From NCBI GenBank assembly GCA_000434435.1, contig FR895520.1, positions 1 to 36,200 on the forward strand: 36,200 nt of DNA, written 5' to 3'. Within the stretch, counting starts at the first letter, position 1. Every line of letters begins with the position of its first letter. This stretch comes from Firmicutes bacterium CAG:475 (GTDB lineage: Bacteria > Bacillota > Clostridia > Christensenellales > CAG-917). The notes under the pieces were generated by a model. It was given only the letters and a program-made list of their open reading frames with translations, searched no databases and had not been told where the DNA came from. The position numbers and the translations under genes are program-made. Positions 1-7,750 of this stretch are shown in pieces.

Positions 1-59
1 GGAAAGAGGGGGCGCATCTAATTTAGAGTACACGCCGCTCAACTATTGTAGGGGAAGAA
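1..59 (-). repeat. Dispersed repeat copy A (inverted partner of 36129-36187)
   Basis: Aligned by hand, the first 59 bases match the reverse complement of 36129-36187 at 51 of 59 positions with no gap. The best-kept core is the 12 bases at 14-25. Homology fades after about position 59. The copy begins at base 1 of the window, so its outer boundary is unknown. It has no coding capacity. Confidence 0.8.
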
Positions 60-114
60 ATCACACTCATTCAAGGCATAACTCAAATCTAGATATTTAG
101 AAGAAGAACAAGGA

Positions 115-175
115 AGAGCCTGCCGCATAGACAGGAGTGTACTTGTTGTACATGACTGATTATGGAGCAGGCTCT
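115..175. other. Stem-loop with perfect 9-bp outer stem
   Basis: AGAGCCTGC at 115-123 is the exact complement of GCAGGCTCT at 167-175. Inside the 43-nt loop a second small hairpin (TGTAC / GTACA) can form. There is no T-run on either side, so it is not an obvious intrinsic terminator. It may be part of the repeat-associated DNA or a small structured RNA; its function is unknown. Confidence 0.5.
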
Positions 176-243
176 GACACAGTTATTCACTAACTTACGG
201 CATCATTAATAACGCGTTGATTTAGATGAAGAGCGCGAAAAAA

Positions 244-302
244 CCCCTCGAATGACAACCCTAATGTACAAAACGTACATGAGTTGGCAAGCGAGGGCTT
301 TT
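244..302 (-). terminator. Nested intrinsic terminator of the EF-G-like gene
   Basis: CCCTCG (245-250) pairs with CGAGGG (292-297), CAAC (256-259) with GTTG (283-286), and ATGTAC (264-269) with GTACAT (275-280). Read on the minus strand the structure is followed by six T. It lies about 30 nt after the stop codon at 330. A T-run is also present on the plus side, so it could work in both directions. Confidence 0.75.
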
Positions 303-329
303 GACAAAGCTATTCGCTAAATCAGCGCG

Positions 330-2396
330 CTATTTCTTTGCGGATTCTTCTTCGCGTTTCTTGGCATCCGCAATAATCTTGTCGTTGTTCATTGCAGGCA
401 CTTCTTCGTAGCGCACGACGTGCATTTCGAATCTGCCGCGACCTTGAGTCATGGAGCGAAGATCGGTTGCATAGCGGAACATTTCGGCTTGCGGAACTTC
501 TGCGGTGATGATTTGTTTGCCGTTTGCCATATCCGTACCGAGAATACGACCGCGACGTTTGTTCATATCGCCGAGAATGTCGCCGAGATACTCGTCGGGA
601 ACAACGACCTTTGCCTCAACGATAGGTTCGAGGAAACAAGGGCCTGCCGCTGCGATACCGTCTGCATAAGAAAGTTTTGCCGCAGTGACGAATGCGATTT
701 CCTTGCTGTCGACGGGGTGATATTTTCCGTCGTAAAGCGTAGCTTTAAGGTTGACGAGAGGATATCCCGCAAGAACGCCGTGTTTGATTGCTTCGCGCAA
801 ACCTTTTTCGACTGCGGGAATAAACTGACGAGGAACCGCACCGCCGACAACTGCGTCGACAAACTCGAATTGTCCGTCTTCCGCGCCCGGCTCATACTTG
901 ATGAACACGTCGCCGTATTGACCTGCACCGCCCGATTGCTTTTTGTGCTTGCCTTCCGCTTGAGAAGTCTTGCGGATGGTTTCACGATATGCGACTCTGG
1001 GTTCTTGCCAGGTGATGTCGATGCCGAGTTTCGATTTGACGCGTTTGCACATGATGTCAAGTTGCGCTTCGCCCAGACCGCTGATAAGCACGTCGCCTGT
1101 TTCGATGTTCTTTTCGACTTTGAATGTCGCGTCTTCTTCCTGCATTTTGATAAGGCCTTGAATTGCCTTTTCTTCGTCTTTAAGGGCCTTTACGGCATAA
1201 GAGATGACGGGCTTGGGGAATTCGATTTTCTCAAATTCGATCTTGCTGTCGGCAGAAGCAACGAGAGTGTCGTTGGTGTTTGTGTAAACAAGTTTTGCAA
1301 CCGCGCCGATGTCGCCTGCATTGAGGGCATCGACAGGTTCTTGCTTTTTGCCTTTCAACACATAAAGCGTACCGATTTTTTCGGGTTTTTCCACGCTTGC
1401 GTTGAATACGTTGTCACCGCTTGAAAGTTTGCCGCCGAGAACCTTGAAAATAAGGAGTTTTCCGACGTACGGGTCTACAACGGATTTGATGACTTGCGCA
1501 CAGAACGGAGCGGACGGATCGACGCCGACTTCGGTTTCCTTGCCGTCGACGATTGCTTTGATCTTGTGCGCTCTTTGCGGATGCGGCATAAGATCGACAA
1601 GTTTGTCCATAAGGCGTTTGACGCCCTTCGATGTTTGTGCGTTGCCTGCAACGAGCGGAACGAAAATGTCGTCGGCGATTGCAGCGTGCAAACCTTTTTG
1701 GATTTCCTCTTCGGTGAATGCTTCGCCGTCAAAGAATTTCATCATAAGTTCTTCGTCGGTTTCGGCAATGAGTTCCATAAGTTTGCCGTTGAAATCTTCG
1801 ACTTCGCCTTGCAAATTTTGCGGAGTTGCGATTTCTTTACCTTGCAAATCGAATGCCTTGCCGGTGAGAACGTCTACGCAACCGACCATCTTGCCGCCTT
1901 CCATAATAGGAAGCTCGATGGGGATGACGCTTTTATACTTTGCCATAATGGCTCTTGCCGTGCCCATAAAGTCACTGTTGTCTTTGTCAACCGCGTTGAC
2001 GAAAATGAGAGCCGCGACTTTCTTTTCTTGGCAAAGTTCGAGAGCTTTCTCCGTGCCGACGGTGATAGAGCCGGTTGCACTTGTGACGACAACCGCGCTG
2101 TCTGCTGCATGAAGAGCTGCGATCATTTCGCCTTCGAAGTCGAAGAAACCGGGAGCGTCGAGAATATTGATTTTGGTGTTGCGATAAATTGCATAGCCAA
2201 GCGACAATGAAATTGATATTTTGCGTTTGATTTCTTCGTCGTCATAGTCCATTGTAGATGAACCGTCGTCGACTTTGCCTAAACGGTCAATAGTCTTGGC
2301 TTCGAACATCATAGCTTCTGCGAGGGACGTTTTGCCCTCGCCGGAGTGGCCGATGAGAGCCACGTTGCGGATTGAGTCGGTATCAAAAATCTTCAT
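330..2396 (-). CDS. EF-G-like translational GTPase (EF-G paralogue)
   Basis: A 688-residue protein with the full EF-G domain order: G domain, domain II, III, IV and V. The P-loop is GHSGEGKT (16-23) instead of GHVDAGKT of housekeeping EF-G, and G3 is DAPG (80-83). The G4 motif reads NAVD (134-137) where NKxD is expected, so the lysine that packs on the guanine is missing. Domain IV carries the KHKKQSGGAGQYG segment typical of the EF-G-like (FusA2) family. These features point to the auxiliary EF-G-like group rather than canonical FusA; no rpsL, rpsG or tuf genes flank it. The start is supported by AGAGG six bases upstream and a strong sigma-A promoter at 2426-2454. The exact role of this family is not settled. 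Confidence 0.9.
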   Translation of the reverse strand: MKIFDTDSIRNVALIGHSGEGKTSLAEAMMFEAKTIDRLGKVDDGSSTMDYDDEEIKRKISISLSLGYAIYRNTKINILDAPGFFDFEGEMIAALHAADSAVVVTSATGSITVGTEKALELCQEKKVAALIFVNAVDKDNSDFMGTARAIMAKYKSVIPIELPIMEGGKMVGCVDVLTGKAFDLQGKEIATPQNLQGEVEDFNGKLMELIAETDEELMMKFFDGEAFTEEEIQKGLHAAIADDIFVPLVAGNAQTSKGVKRLMDKLVDLMPHPQRAHKIKAIVDGKETEVGVDPSAPFCAQVIKSVVDPYVGKLLIFKVLGGKLSSGDNVFNASVEKPEKIGTLYVLKGKKQEPVDALNAGDIGAVAKLVYTNTNDTLVASADSKIEFEKIEFPKPVISYAVKALKDEEKAIQGLIKMQEEDATFKVEKNIETGDVLISGLGEAQLDIMCKRVKSKLGIDITWQEPRVAYRETIRKTSQAEGKHKKQSGGAGQYGDVFIKYEPGAEDGQFEFVDAVVGGAVPRQFIPAVEKGLREAIKHGVLAGYPLVNLKATLYDGKYHPVDSKEIAFVTAAKLSYADGIAAAGPCFLEPIVEAKVVVPDEYLGDILGDMNKRRGRILGTDMANGKQIITAEVPQAEMFRYATDLRSMTQGRGRFEMHVVRYEEVPAMNNDKIIADAKKREEESAKK

Positions 2397-2425
2397 AATT
2401 TACCTCTTTTGAAGTGGATAGTACA

Positions 2426-2454
2426 ATTATATAATAAATTTTGTACATTTTCAA
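2426..2454 (-). promoter_or_regulatory. Sigma-A promoter of the EF-G-like gene
   Basis: On the minus strand TTGAAA (2454-2449) and TATAAT (2431-2426) are separated by exactly 17 bases. The predicted start of transcription is near 2419, giving a short leader that contains the AGAGG ribosome binding site. Confidence 0.8.
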
Positions 2455-2496
2455 CCACAAATTTTGCTCAAAAACCATCGTAAAAAGCATATATGC

Positions 2497-2535
2497 CGAT
2501 AAAGTCCGTTAGAATACGGAAAAATTTTTTATCGC
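2497..2535. other. Intergenic hairpin
   Basis: CGATAAA (2497-2503) pairs with TTTATCG (2529-2535), and inside it TCCG (505-508 of this kilobase) pairs with CGGA (517-520). It sits between two divergent genes, so it is not needed as a terminator. Its role is unknown. Confidence 0.3.
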
Positions 2536-2624
2536 AAAAAATCACAAGTCGCAAGAAAAATCAAATCCGATGCGTTAGATAGCTTGTTTTTACAATTCAT
2601 ATTAATCCGACGAATTAAATTCTG

Positions 2625-2654
2625 CTGTCAAAAACGCAATTATACGCATATATA
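2625..2654 (+). promoter_or_regulatory. Probable promoter of murI giving a leaderless mRNA
   Basis: CTGTCA (2625-2630) and TATATA (2649-2654) are spaced by 18 bases. The -10 box ends 7 bases before the murI ATG at 2662, so transcription would start at or next to the ATG. No Shine-Dalgarno sequence exists upstream of this ATG. Confidence 0.5.
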
Positions 2655-2661
2655 AAAGCAT

Positions 2662-3360
2662 ATGGCAACAATCGGCGTGTACGACAGCGGAATAGGAGGA
2701 CTTACCACCCTCAAATTATTGACGAAAAATTTCGGAGGCAACGATTTTTTATACTTTGCCGACAATTTGGCACACCCTTTCGGGACAAAAAACGAACGTG
2801 AACTTGAAAATATCGTCAATTCGGGCGTCGAAAAACTTAAAAACAAATGCGACTTGGTTGTGCTTGCGTGCAACACCGCATCTACGATATACAAACAAAA
2901 CGACGCAATCAAACTTCTTCCGCAAATCCCGAACGATACAAAAAACTGTCTGTTGCTTGCAACGGAGTTTACAATCGAGCATACAAAAACAAAAAACGTA
3001 AAAATCGCCGACACGTCCGAGCTTGCCTCTCTCGTTGAAATTCAAGCGTCGATAAACTGTAAAAAAGGCAATTTGGATATGAGTGCGCTACTGCCCTATA
3101 TCGCAGAAAGACTTTTCAAATTCAAAGGCGTCGAAACGGTGATTCTGGGATGTTCGCATTATCCGTATTGTAAAAATGAAATATCGAAAATTCTCGGAAA
3201 CGTGAGGTATGTCGACGGCAACGAAACACTCGTGAAAGACCTTGAAAAACGTATAAACAAAAACAAGGGACAAAGCAGCGTAAAGTTTGCTTTCAGCGGA
3301 TTCAATGAAGAGAAAAAGTATCAAAAAATACTTTCGATTTTGCAAAACGACAAATTGTAA
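2662..3360 (+). CDS. murI: Glutamate racemase
   Basis: Converts L-glutamate to D-glutamate for the second residue of the peptidoglycan stem peptide; cofactor-independent and cytoplasmic. Both catalytic cysteines are visible: C70 in LACNTAST and C164 in LGCSHYPYC. The N-terminal VYDSGIGGLTTL motif with Asp8 is also present. At 232 residues it is slightly shorter than most MurI proteins (about 260-270), mainly in the C-terminal part. The ATG at 2662 fits the family N-terminus but has no ribosome binding site; a -10 box 7 bases upstream suggests a leaderless transcript. It is convergent with gpr. Confidence 0.93.
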   Translation: MATIGVYDSGIGGLTTLKLLTKNFGGNDFLYFADNLAHPFGTKNERELENIVNSGVEKLKNKCDLVVLACNTASTIYKQNDAIKLLPQIPNDTKNCLLLATEFTIEHTKTKNVKIADTSELASLVEIQASINCKKGNLDMSALLPYIAERLFKFKGVETVILGCSHYPYCKNEISKILGNVRYVDGNETLVKDLEKRINKNKGQSSVKFAFSGFNEEKKYQKILSILQNDKL

Positions 3361-3391
3361 AAATCTAATAATACCTTGTTAGAATATCGGT

Positions 3392-4261
3392 TTATAAGTC
3401 GAAAGCAGTGTTTATCGCATTTGCGAGAATACTTGAAGCAACGTTTACGACAAGGTCGATATCTCTCGGTGCGACAATCAAATCAGAAAGCAGACTATCC
3501 GCAAGTTTTTGGCGCAAAGCGTATTCGTTGATTTGCATATTTTCGTCTTTTGCAAACTCCTTTACAAACGCATAGATCCCCGTACGTAAAGAAAGCAACA
3601 ACGGCACACCTATCGAAAATGTCGGAACCGATAAAAGCGATTTGTCAATTCTCTCTTTGTCTTGTCCCACGCCGCTTCCCGGGGATATTCCGCAACTTGA
3701 AATTTGAAAAGATTTTCCGAGCCTTGAAACCGCGCCGGTTGCAAGCGAATCTATCAAAATTACGCACGACGGCTTGATTTTCTCAACTACCCCCGCGACG
3801 AGTTCGGCGGATTGAATCCCGGTCATACCCAATACGCCGGTTGCGAAAGCGCATACGCTCTGTTTTTTGCCGGTTTGAACAAATCTCGAAACTTTTATTT
3901 TTTCCACGCTTCTTTGTCCCAGCGAATCGGCAACGATATGCCTATTGCCAAGCCCGACGACAAGCACGGGTGAGGATTTTTTCAGTATTCCCACAAGTTC
4001 AGTAAGCGAACGCGCGATTTGTCGCGTCAGAAAGCTCAATGCATACCTGTTTGTAAAAACGCTGCCTTTGCAATCGAAAGTGATATATACGCCCCTTTCT
4101 CTACCCATACGATTTGACTCTTCCTGCGTTTTCACCCTCAGCGTGCGTTTTTGTATGCCGTATGAAAGTTCTATCCCTTCGACGCTTTGCCCCAGTCCCG
4201 TCGCTTCCGCGCTTTCAAGCGCAATATCCGTGATAAATCCGTAACTTTTTGAAATATTCAT
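3392..4261 (-). CDS. gpr: Germination protease GPR (spore protease)
   Basis: GPR degrades small acid-soluble spore proteins when spores germinate; it is made in the forespore as a zymogen. The protein has the family features: an N-terminal TDIALE segment around the propeptide cleavage region, VVGLGNRHIVADSLG, a VLGMTGIQSAE segment, IDSLA, and SCGISPGSGVGQ. From the ATG at 4261 it is 289 residues, somewhat shorter than the 370 or so of Bacillus GPR. An in-frame ATG 12 codons upstream (4297) would add MNGFFAIMHNKV, which is unlike the family, so I prefer 4261. No Shine-Dalgarno sequence is visible. Its presence suggests that the organism can form endospores or descends from spore formers. Confidence 0.9.
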   Translation of the reverse strand: MNISKSYGFITDIALESAEATGLGQSVEGIELSYGIQKRTLRVKTQEESNRMGRERGVYITFDCKGSVFTNRYALSFLTRQIARSLTELVGILKKSSPVLVVGLGNRHIVADSLGQRSVEKIKVSRFVQTGKKQSVCAFATGVLGMTGIQSAELVAGVVEKIKPSCVILIDSLATGAVSRLGKSFQISSCGISPGSGVGQDKERIDKSLLSVPTFSIGVPLLLSLRTGIYAFVKEFAKDENMQINEYALRQKLADSLLSDLIVAPRDIDLVVNVASSILANAINTAFDL

Positions 4262-4266
4262 AACTT

Positions 4267-4295
4267 TATTGTGCATAATCGCAAAAAATCCATTC
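4267..4295 (-). promoter_or_regulatory. Possible sigma-G/F-type promoter of gpr
   Basis: On the minus strand GAATG (4295-4291) and CACAATA (4273-4267) are separated by 17 bases. This fits the forespore sigma-G pattern (GHATR and CATnnTA) with one mismatch in the -10. The position just before the ATG at 4261 leaves almost no leader. The call rests on short motifs only. Confidence 0.35.
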
Positions 4296-4302
4296 AAAAC
4301 GG

Positions 4303-4331
4303 TTGCAACTTTGCTTTTAATATGCTAATAT
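4303..4331 (+). promoter_or_regulatory. Sigma-A promoter of rpsT
   Basis: TTGCAA (4303-4308) and TAATAT (4326-4331) with a 17-base spacer. The leader then has a small GTAC-AAAA-GTAC hairpin directly before the GAGGAG ribosome binding site at 4362-4367. Confidence 0.65.
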
Positions 4332-4373
4332 GTCAAAGATATTTAGTCAGTACAAAAGTACGAGGAGAAAAAT

Positions 4374-4646
4374 ATGCCAAATATTAAGTCAGCAAAAAAG
4401 AGAGTTATCACTTCCGATAAGAGAAACGAAATCAACACCGCAAAGAAAGCGCGCGTTAAAACCGCTATCAAAAAATACAACGCAGCTATCGAAGCAGGCG
4501 ACGTCGCTCTTGCAGAACAACTCCTTCCCGAAACCGTTTCCGTCATCGACTGCGCTTTCAAGGACGGTATCTACAAAAAGAACACGGTTGCAAGAAAGAA
4601 ATCCACTCTCTGCCGCGCTTTGGACGCACTCAAAGCAAACAAGTAA
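4374..4646 (+). CDS. rpsT: Ribosomal protein S20
   Basis: A 90-residue, lysine-rich helical protein of the 30S subunit that binds 16S rRNA. It starts PNIKSAKKRVITSDKRNEIN, matching the S20 N-terminus (PNIKSAxKRxxxxxKxxxxN), and keeps the C-terminal KNTVARKKSTLCRAL segment. The length is that of the family. The start is set by GAGGAG 6-7 bases upstream. It is a single-gene unit with its own promoter and terminator; the divergent neighbour is gpr, as is often seen in Bacillota. Confidence 0.96.
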   Translation: MPNIKSAKKRVITSDKRNEINTAKKARVKTAIKKYNAAIEAGDVALAEQLLPETVSVIDCAFKDGIYKKNTVARKKSTLCRALDALKANK

Positions 4647-4670
4647 AAAACGTTTTATCGCAACATTTTA

Positions 4671-4698
4671 AAAGACTGTTTGAAAACAGTCTTTTTTT
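4671..4698 (+). terminator. Intrinsic terminator of rpsT
   Basis: AAAGACTGTT (4671-4680) pairs with AACAGTCTTT (4685-4694) around a 4-base loop and is followed by a run of T to 4698. The reverse strand also ends in T-rich sequence, so it may serve the convergent protease gene as well. Confidence 0.85.
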
Positions 4699-4734
4699 CG
4701 TTGAACGGAATTTGAGGATTTTGTCGCATGCTAG

Positions 4735-6660
4735 TCAGTTGTTGCCGCTTCTCTTCTTCTTGACAAGGATTGTCGCAATAACACAAACAAGGCAAACTCC
4801 AAGCGCGCACATTGCCGAAATAGACGCAATCGCAAGCACTCCACCGTCGTCATTCTCGTTTTCTATGACTTTGAAAGTCGTTGCGGACGTAAAATACCCG
4901 CCGATTTTTGCCTTTACGAAATGAACTCCCTCACTCTCGAATTTATATGACAAGTTTGCGCCGCTTGCAACGTACGCGCCGTCTACGTACCACATAACTA
5001 TCGTGTCCGGAGATACGCTCGAAAGCAACGACTTATCGATTGAAAATTCTATCGTTTTCCCGCTTTCGACCTGAATTGCCGTTTCGCCGTCCGCAGCCGA
5101 CAAATTAATACCACCCGATACCGCGTTAATTTTGATTTGTGCGGTTTCGCTGCTGCTGTATTCGAGATACTTCACTTCAACGCTACACTCGGCATATACG
5201 GTTATTTCCTCGCAAGTCCACTCGGCTGAAATCTTTACGCTTCCTATTTTGTTTTCGGGAGTATATTCAAACTCGAATTCATCGCCGGAGGGGTTTTCAA
5301 CGCTCTTTCCGTCAACTTTCCACTCAACCAATCCTTGCTCGGTATAAACGCTCGGAAAAATTTCAAGATGCAATATTACGCTTTTTACATCATTTAAATT
5401 TTGCACAAGACTGCCGCCGTCCTCTTTGGCAACGATTCTTGCTTTCACCTCATCGCTCAAAAGAGATTTAAAGTCGAACACACCGAGAGAAAAATTGCGA
5501 GAACTCGTAAGAGTCTTTACTGTTTTGACGATTTGCTCGTCGAAGGAACTTTTGACGTATCCGGCAACCTCTTCATACGATTTGGGCAAATCGTTCGTTG
5601 CCGAGCAAAAAGCTCGGTCCTTGACAATCATCAGCGCACTTGCAAATGCTACGATAGGTGTTGCCATACTTGTGCCCGTCAAGGATTTGTAGCTTTCGTT
5701 GCTTTTTCCGTCCGCACTGAAAATCGCGTTGCCGGGAGCACAAATATCGTAGACGTCGCCGAAGTTCGAAGACGACACAAGGGATTTTTTGCCATTTTCT
5801 TCCGCATAGTTCATCACGCCTATCACGTGCTTGTTTGCGGCGGGATAATACCATTTTCCTTTTGCAGAACCGACTGTTGACGATGCGGTCGAATTGTTGC
5901 CTGCCGCCGCAACGAAAACGGCTTTTTGAGCATCCTCTTTGGTCACCATATCGAAATCCGTACTTGTGCCGGGATCTGCGCCTTTGTCGGATATAGACAT
6001 ATTGATAACGTCTGCGCCGTTTTCGATCGCAAAGTCAATCGCAGCCCTAACAGCCGTACTTTTGAAGGTTGTTTCGCCCCACGAATTGTATGAAGCTTTA
6101 ATCGGCATGATTTTGACGTATTTTTCAAGATCAAGTTCGTGAATAAGCGTGGCAATTATGCCGGCAACGTGCGTGCCGTGGCGATTGTTTGAATCGTCCG
6201 TTGCGTCTTTTGAGGAACTTGCGGTGTTTGTCGAAATCACTTTGCCGTCTTTGTCACGGTACAAAACGTCGTATTCGCCAATGCCTTCATCGTCGGTTTT
6301 CACTCCGTTTTGGTCATACTTGCCGGTGAAAATCTCGTGATTGAAGTTTATGCCAGTGTCGATAACGGCAATTACGACGGGATGTTTTTCAAGATCGGCA
6401 AAACTGTAATGTTTGTTTTTCATCCAATCCCCAACGGTTGCTTTGACATAATCGAGATTCAGGTCGGAGCTTCCGTTTTGCCAATCGAGATTTTTGTCCT
6501 TAACTTCACTCACGTAGCCGTCGGGACATACAGCGTCCGCGGTAGACGGAGCGAAAATAACGCATAAAAACAAAACGAGGACAACCGCGCTCACGACGAA
6601 TGGCAATGCGGATGACCTCGTATTTAGTGTGTTTTTCGCGATTTTTCTCATTTTCCTCAC
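4735..6660 (-). CDS. Membrane-anchored subtilisin-like (S8) serine protease
   Basis: A 641-residue extracellular protease. Residues 20-43 form a hydrophobic signal segment ending in APSTADA. The S8 catalytic triad is complete: D101 in VIDTGI, H161 in HGTHVAG and S331 in GTSMATP, with the oxyanion asparagine N255 in AAAGNN. Residues about 440-600 look like two Ig-like beta domains (WKVDGKSV and WYVDGAYV segments). A C-terminal membrane helix (about 609-633) ends in KKKRSGNN, so the enzyme would face outward and be tethered by its tail. Two starts compete: GTG at 6660 and ATG at 6651 with GAGG close by. It lies 21 bases after the WG-repeat gene and is probably cotranscribed with it. The substrate is unknown. 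Confidence 0.88.
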   Translation of the reverse strand: MRKMRKIAKNTLNTRSSALPFVVSAVVLVLFLCVIFAPSTADAVCPDGYVSEVKDKNLDWQNGSSDLNLDYVKATVGDWMKNKHYSFADLEKHPVVIAVIDTGINFNHEIFTGKYDQNGVKTDDEGIGEYDVLYRDKDGKVISTNTASSSKDATDDSNNRHGTHVAGIIATLIHELDLEKYVKIMPIKASYNSWGETTFKSTAVRAAIDFAIENGADVINMSISDKGADPGTSTDFDMVTKEDAQKAVFVAAAGNNSTASSTVGSAKGKWYYPAANKHVIGVMNYAEENGKKSLVSSSNFGDVYDICAPGNAIFSADGKSNESYKSLTGTSMATPIVAFASALMIVKDRAFCSATNDLPKSYEEVAGYVKSSFDEQIVKTVKTLTSSRNFSLGVFDFKSLLSDEVKARIVAKEDGGSLVQNLNDVKSVILHLEIFPSVYTEQGLVEWKVDGKSVENPSGDEFEFEYTPENKIGSVKISAEWTCEEITVYAECSVEVKYLEYSSSETAQIKINAVSGGINLSAADGETAIQVESGKTIEFSIDKSLLSSVSPDTIVMWYVDGAYVASGANLSYKFESEGVHFVKAKIGGYFTSATTFKVIENENDDGGVLAIASISAMCALGVCLVCVIATILVKKKRSGNN

Positions 6661-6681
6661 GTCACCGAGTAAAAGGAAAAA

Positions 6682-7650
6682 TTAAATCCAAGTGATTTTA
6701 CCCTCGGTGGTGATAGTCCCCCATTTTCCGTCTTTTTTGACCTTGGCTTCGCCGTTTTCAAAAGGCGTTGCCGCATCGAATTCGAAAGGAATTACAACTT
6801 CGTTATTTTTATTGATATAACCGCACTTTTCCCCTCTGCAAACCATTGCAAGACCTTCGGAAAAGCTCATAGCAGTGTCGTAATCAGGCGGTATAACGAC
6901 GTTATTTTGCTCGTCGATATAGCCGCATTTTTCGTCGATTTCGAAGGACGCAAGCCCTTCTTTGAACGCAAAAATTTCGTCATACATTGTAGGAATTACG
7001 ATTTTAAAACCGTCGGAGTATCCCCATTTGCCACCTTTGAGCACTTTGCGCCATTGTCCCTGCTTCAAAGGTTCGGTGAGTTTTTCGGACTTTTGAGATC
7101 TTTTGTCGTTTTGCTTAACGTTTTGATTTTGCTTGTTTTGCGGCTTCGAGCTTGCCCTGTCCGAAAGCCCGAATTTCGACGTGCGTTCGGCTTTTGCGTT
7201 TGTATCATCGTTTGTGCGACGATCGAGTTTTTCGGATTTTTGAGAATTTTGCTTTTTATCGTTTTTGCGTTTCTGATCGCCGTTGACGTCCGCACTCTGC
7301 TCTTTTTGTGCGTTTTGCGGAGTTTTGGCGTTTTGCACATTGTCCGTTTTAGGCTTTGGAGGTTCGGGACGCAGGCTCATATCTTTTGCTTTGAGTGCGT
7401 CTTTCACTTCAAAAAGAATCTTTTTATTGAGACCTTGCACCTTATACATATCTTTTTCGGTGCGTTTGACAAGGTCCGCGGCGGTCAATATGCGATTTTT
7501 TGCAAGCAACTCGCGAGTTGCTTCGCTTATACCCAAATCCTCGGTGGAAAGCGCAAGTTGCTCTTGCGAGAATTTTGCCGTTTGCTCTATGACGCTCTCT
7601 TGATTTTGTTTCTTGGAGCGATTGTTGTAATAACGTTTTTTGTTTGCCAT
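6682..7650 (-). CDS. WG-repeat protein with an RpoA C-terminal-like helix-hairpin-helix domain
   Basis: A 322-residue protein without a signal peptide. Residues about 30-95 (LGISEATRELLAKNRI, then DLVKRTEKDMYKVQGL) resemble the C-terminal domain of RNA polymerase alpha, a helix-hairpin-helix fold. Residues about 100-195 are a low-complexity linker rich in K, Q, N and S. The rest holds four WG-type repeats (KWGY, KCGYID, KCGYIN, KWGTI), usually beta structures thought to mediate protein contacts. The start has AAAGG seven bases upstream and a clean promoter. The first gene of an operon with the surface protease. I cannot assign a function; the domain mix suggests a cytoplasmic adaptor or nucleic-acid-associated protein. 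Confidence 0.8.
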   Translation of the reverse strand: MANKKRYYNNRSKKQNQESVIEQTAKFSQEQLALSTEDLGISEATRELLAKNRILTAADLVKRTEKDMYKVQGLNKKILFEVKDALKAKDMSLRPEPPKPKTDNVQNAKTPQNAQKEQSADVNGDQKRKNDKKQNSQKSEKLDRRTNDDTNAKAERTSKFGLSDRASSKPQNKQNQNVKQNDKRSQKSEKLTEPLKQGQWRKVLKGGKWGYSDGFKIVIPTMYDEIFAFKEGLASFEIDEKCGYIDEQNNVVIPPDYDTAMSFSEGLAMVCRGEKCGYINKNNEVVIPFEFDAATPFENGEAKVKKDGKWGTITTEGKITWI

Positions 7651-7668
7651 ACAAATACCTTTTATAAA

Positions 7669-7697
7669 ATATTATCATACGCGCACGAATATTTCAA
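7669..7697 (-). promoter_or_regulatory. Sigma-A promoter of the WG-repeat/protease operon
   Basis: On the minus strand TTGAAA (7697-7692) and TAATAT (7674-7669) are 17 bases apart. It is back-to-back with the promoter at 7715-7743, leaving only 17 bases between the two -35 boxes. Confidence 0.75.
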
Positions 7698-7714
7698 GCA
7701 ATAAACTTATTATC

Positions 7715-7743
7715 TTGACTTAAAGTTGCAATTTGATTATACT
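7715..7743 (+). promoter_or_regulatory. Sigma-A promoter giving a leaderless mRNA
   Basis: TTGACT (7715-7720) and TATACT (7738-7743) with a 17-base spacer. The -10 ends 7 bases before the ATG at 7751, so the transcript should begin at the start codon itself. Confidence 0.7.
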
Positions 7744-7750
7744 TATATTT

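Larger units (their letters stand above)
60..329. other. Non-coding stretch with one stem-loop and one terminator
   Basis: This is the only gene-free stretch approaching 300 bases at the left edge. It holds the stem-loop at 115-175 and the terminator at 244-302. Between them (176-243) I see nothing assignable. No tRNA, no riboswitch that I recognise and no credible ORF are present. Confidence 0.6.

Noticed and set aside
420..1424. 334-codon open frame on the plus strand opposite the EF-G-like gene
   Set aside because: It is an antisense shadow of a gene with clear EF-G homology; composition follows the other strand and no ribosome binding site is present.
7733..7750. Upstream TTG start of the propeller/SH3 protein
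   Set aside because: The TTG lies within the promoter and before the predicted transcription start.
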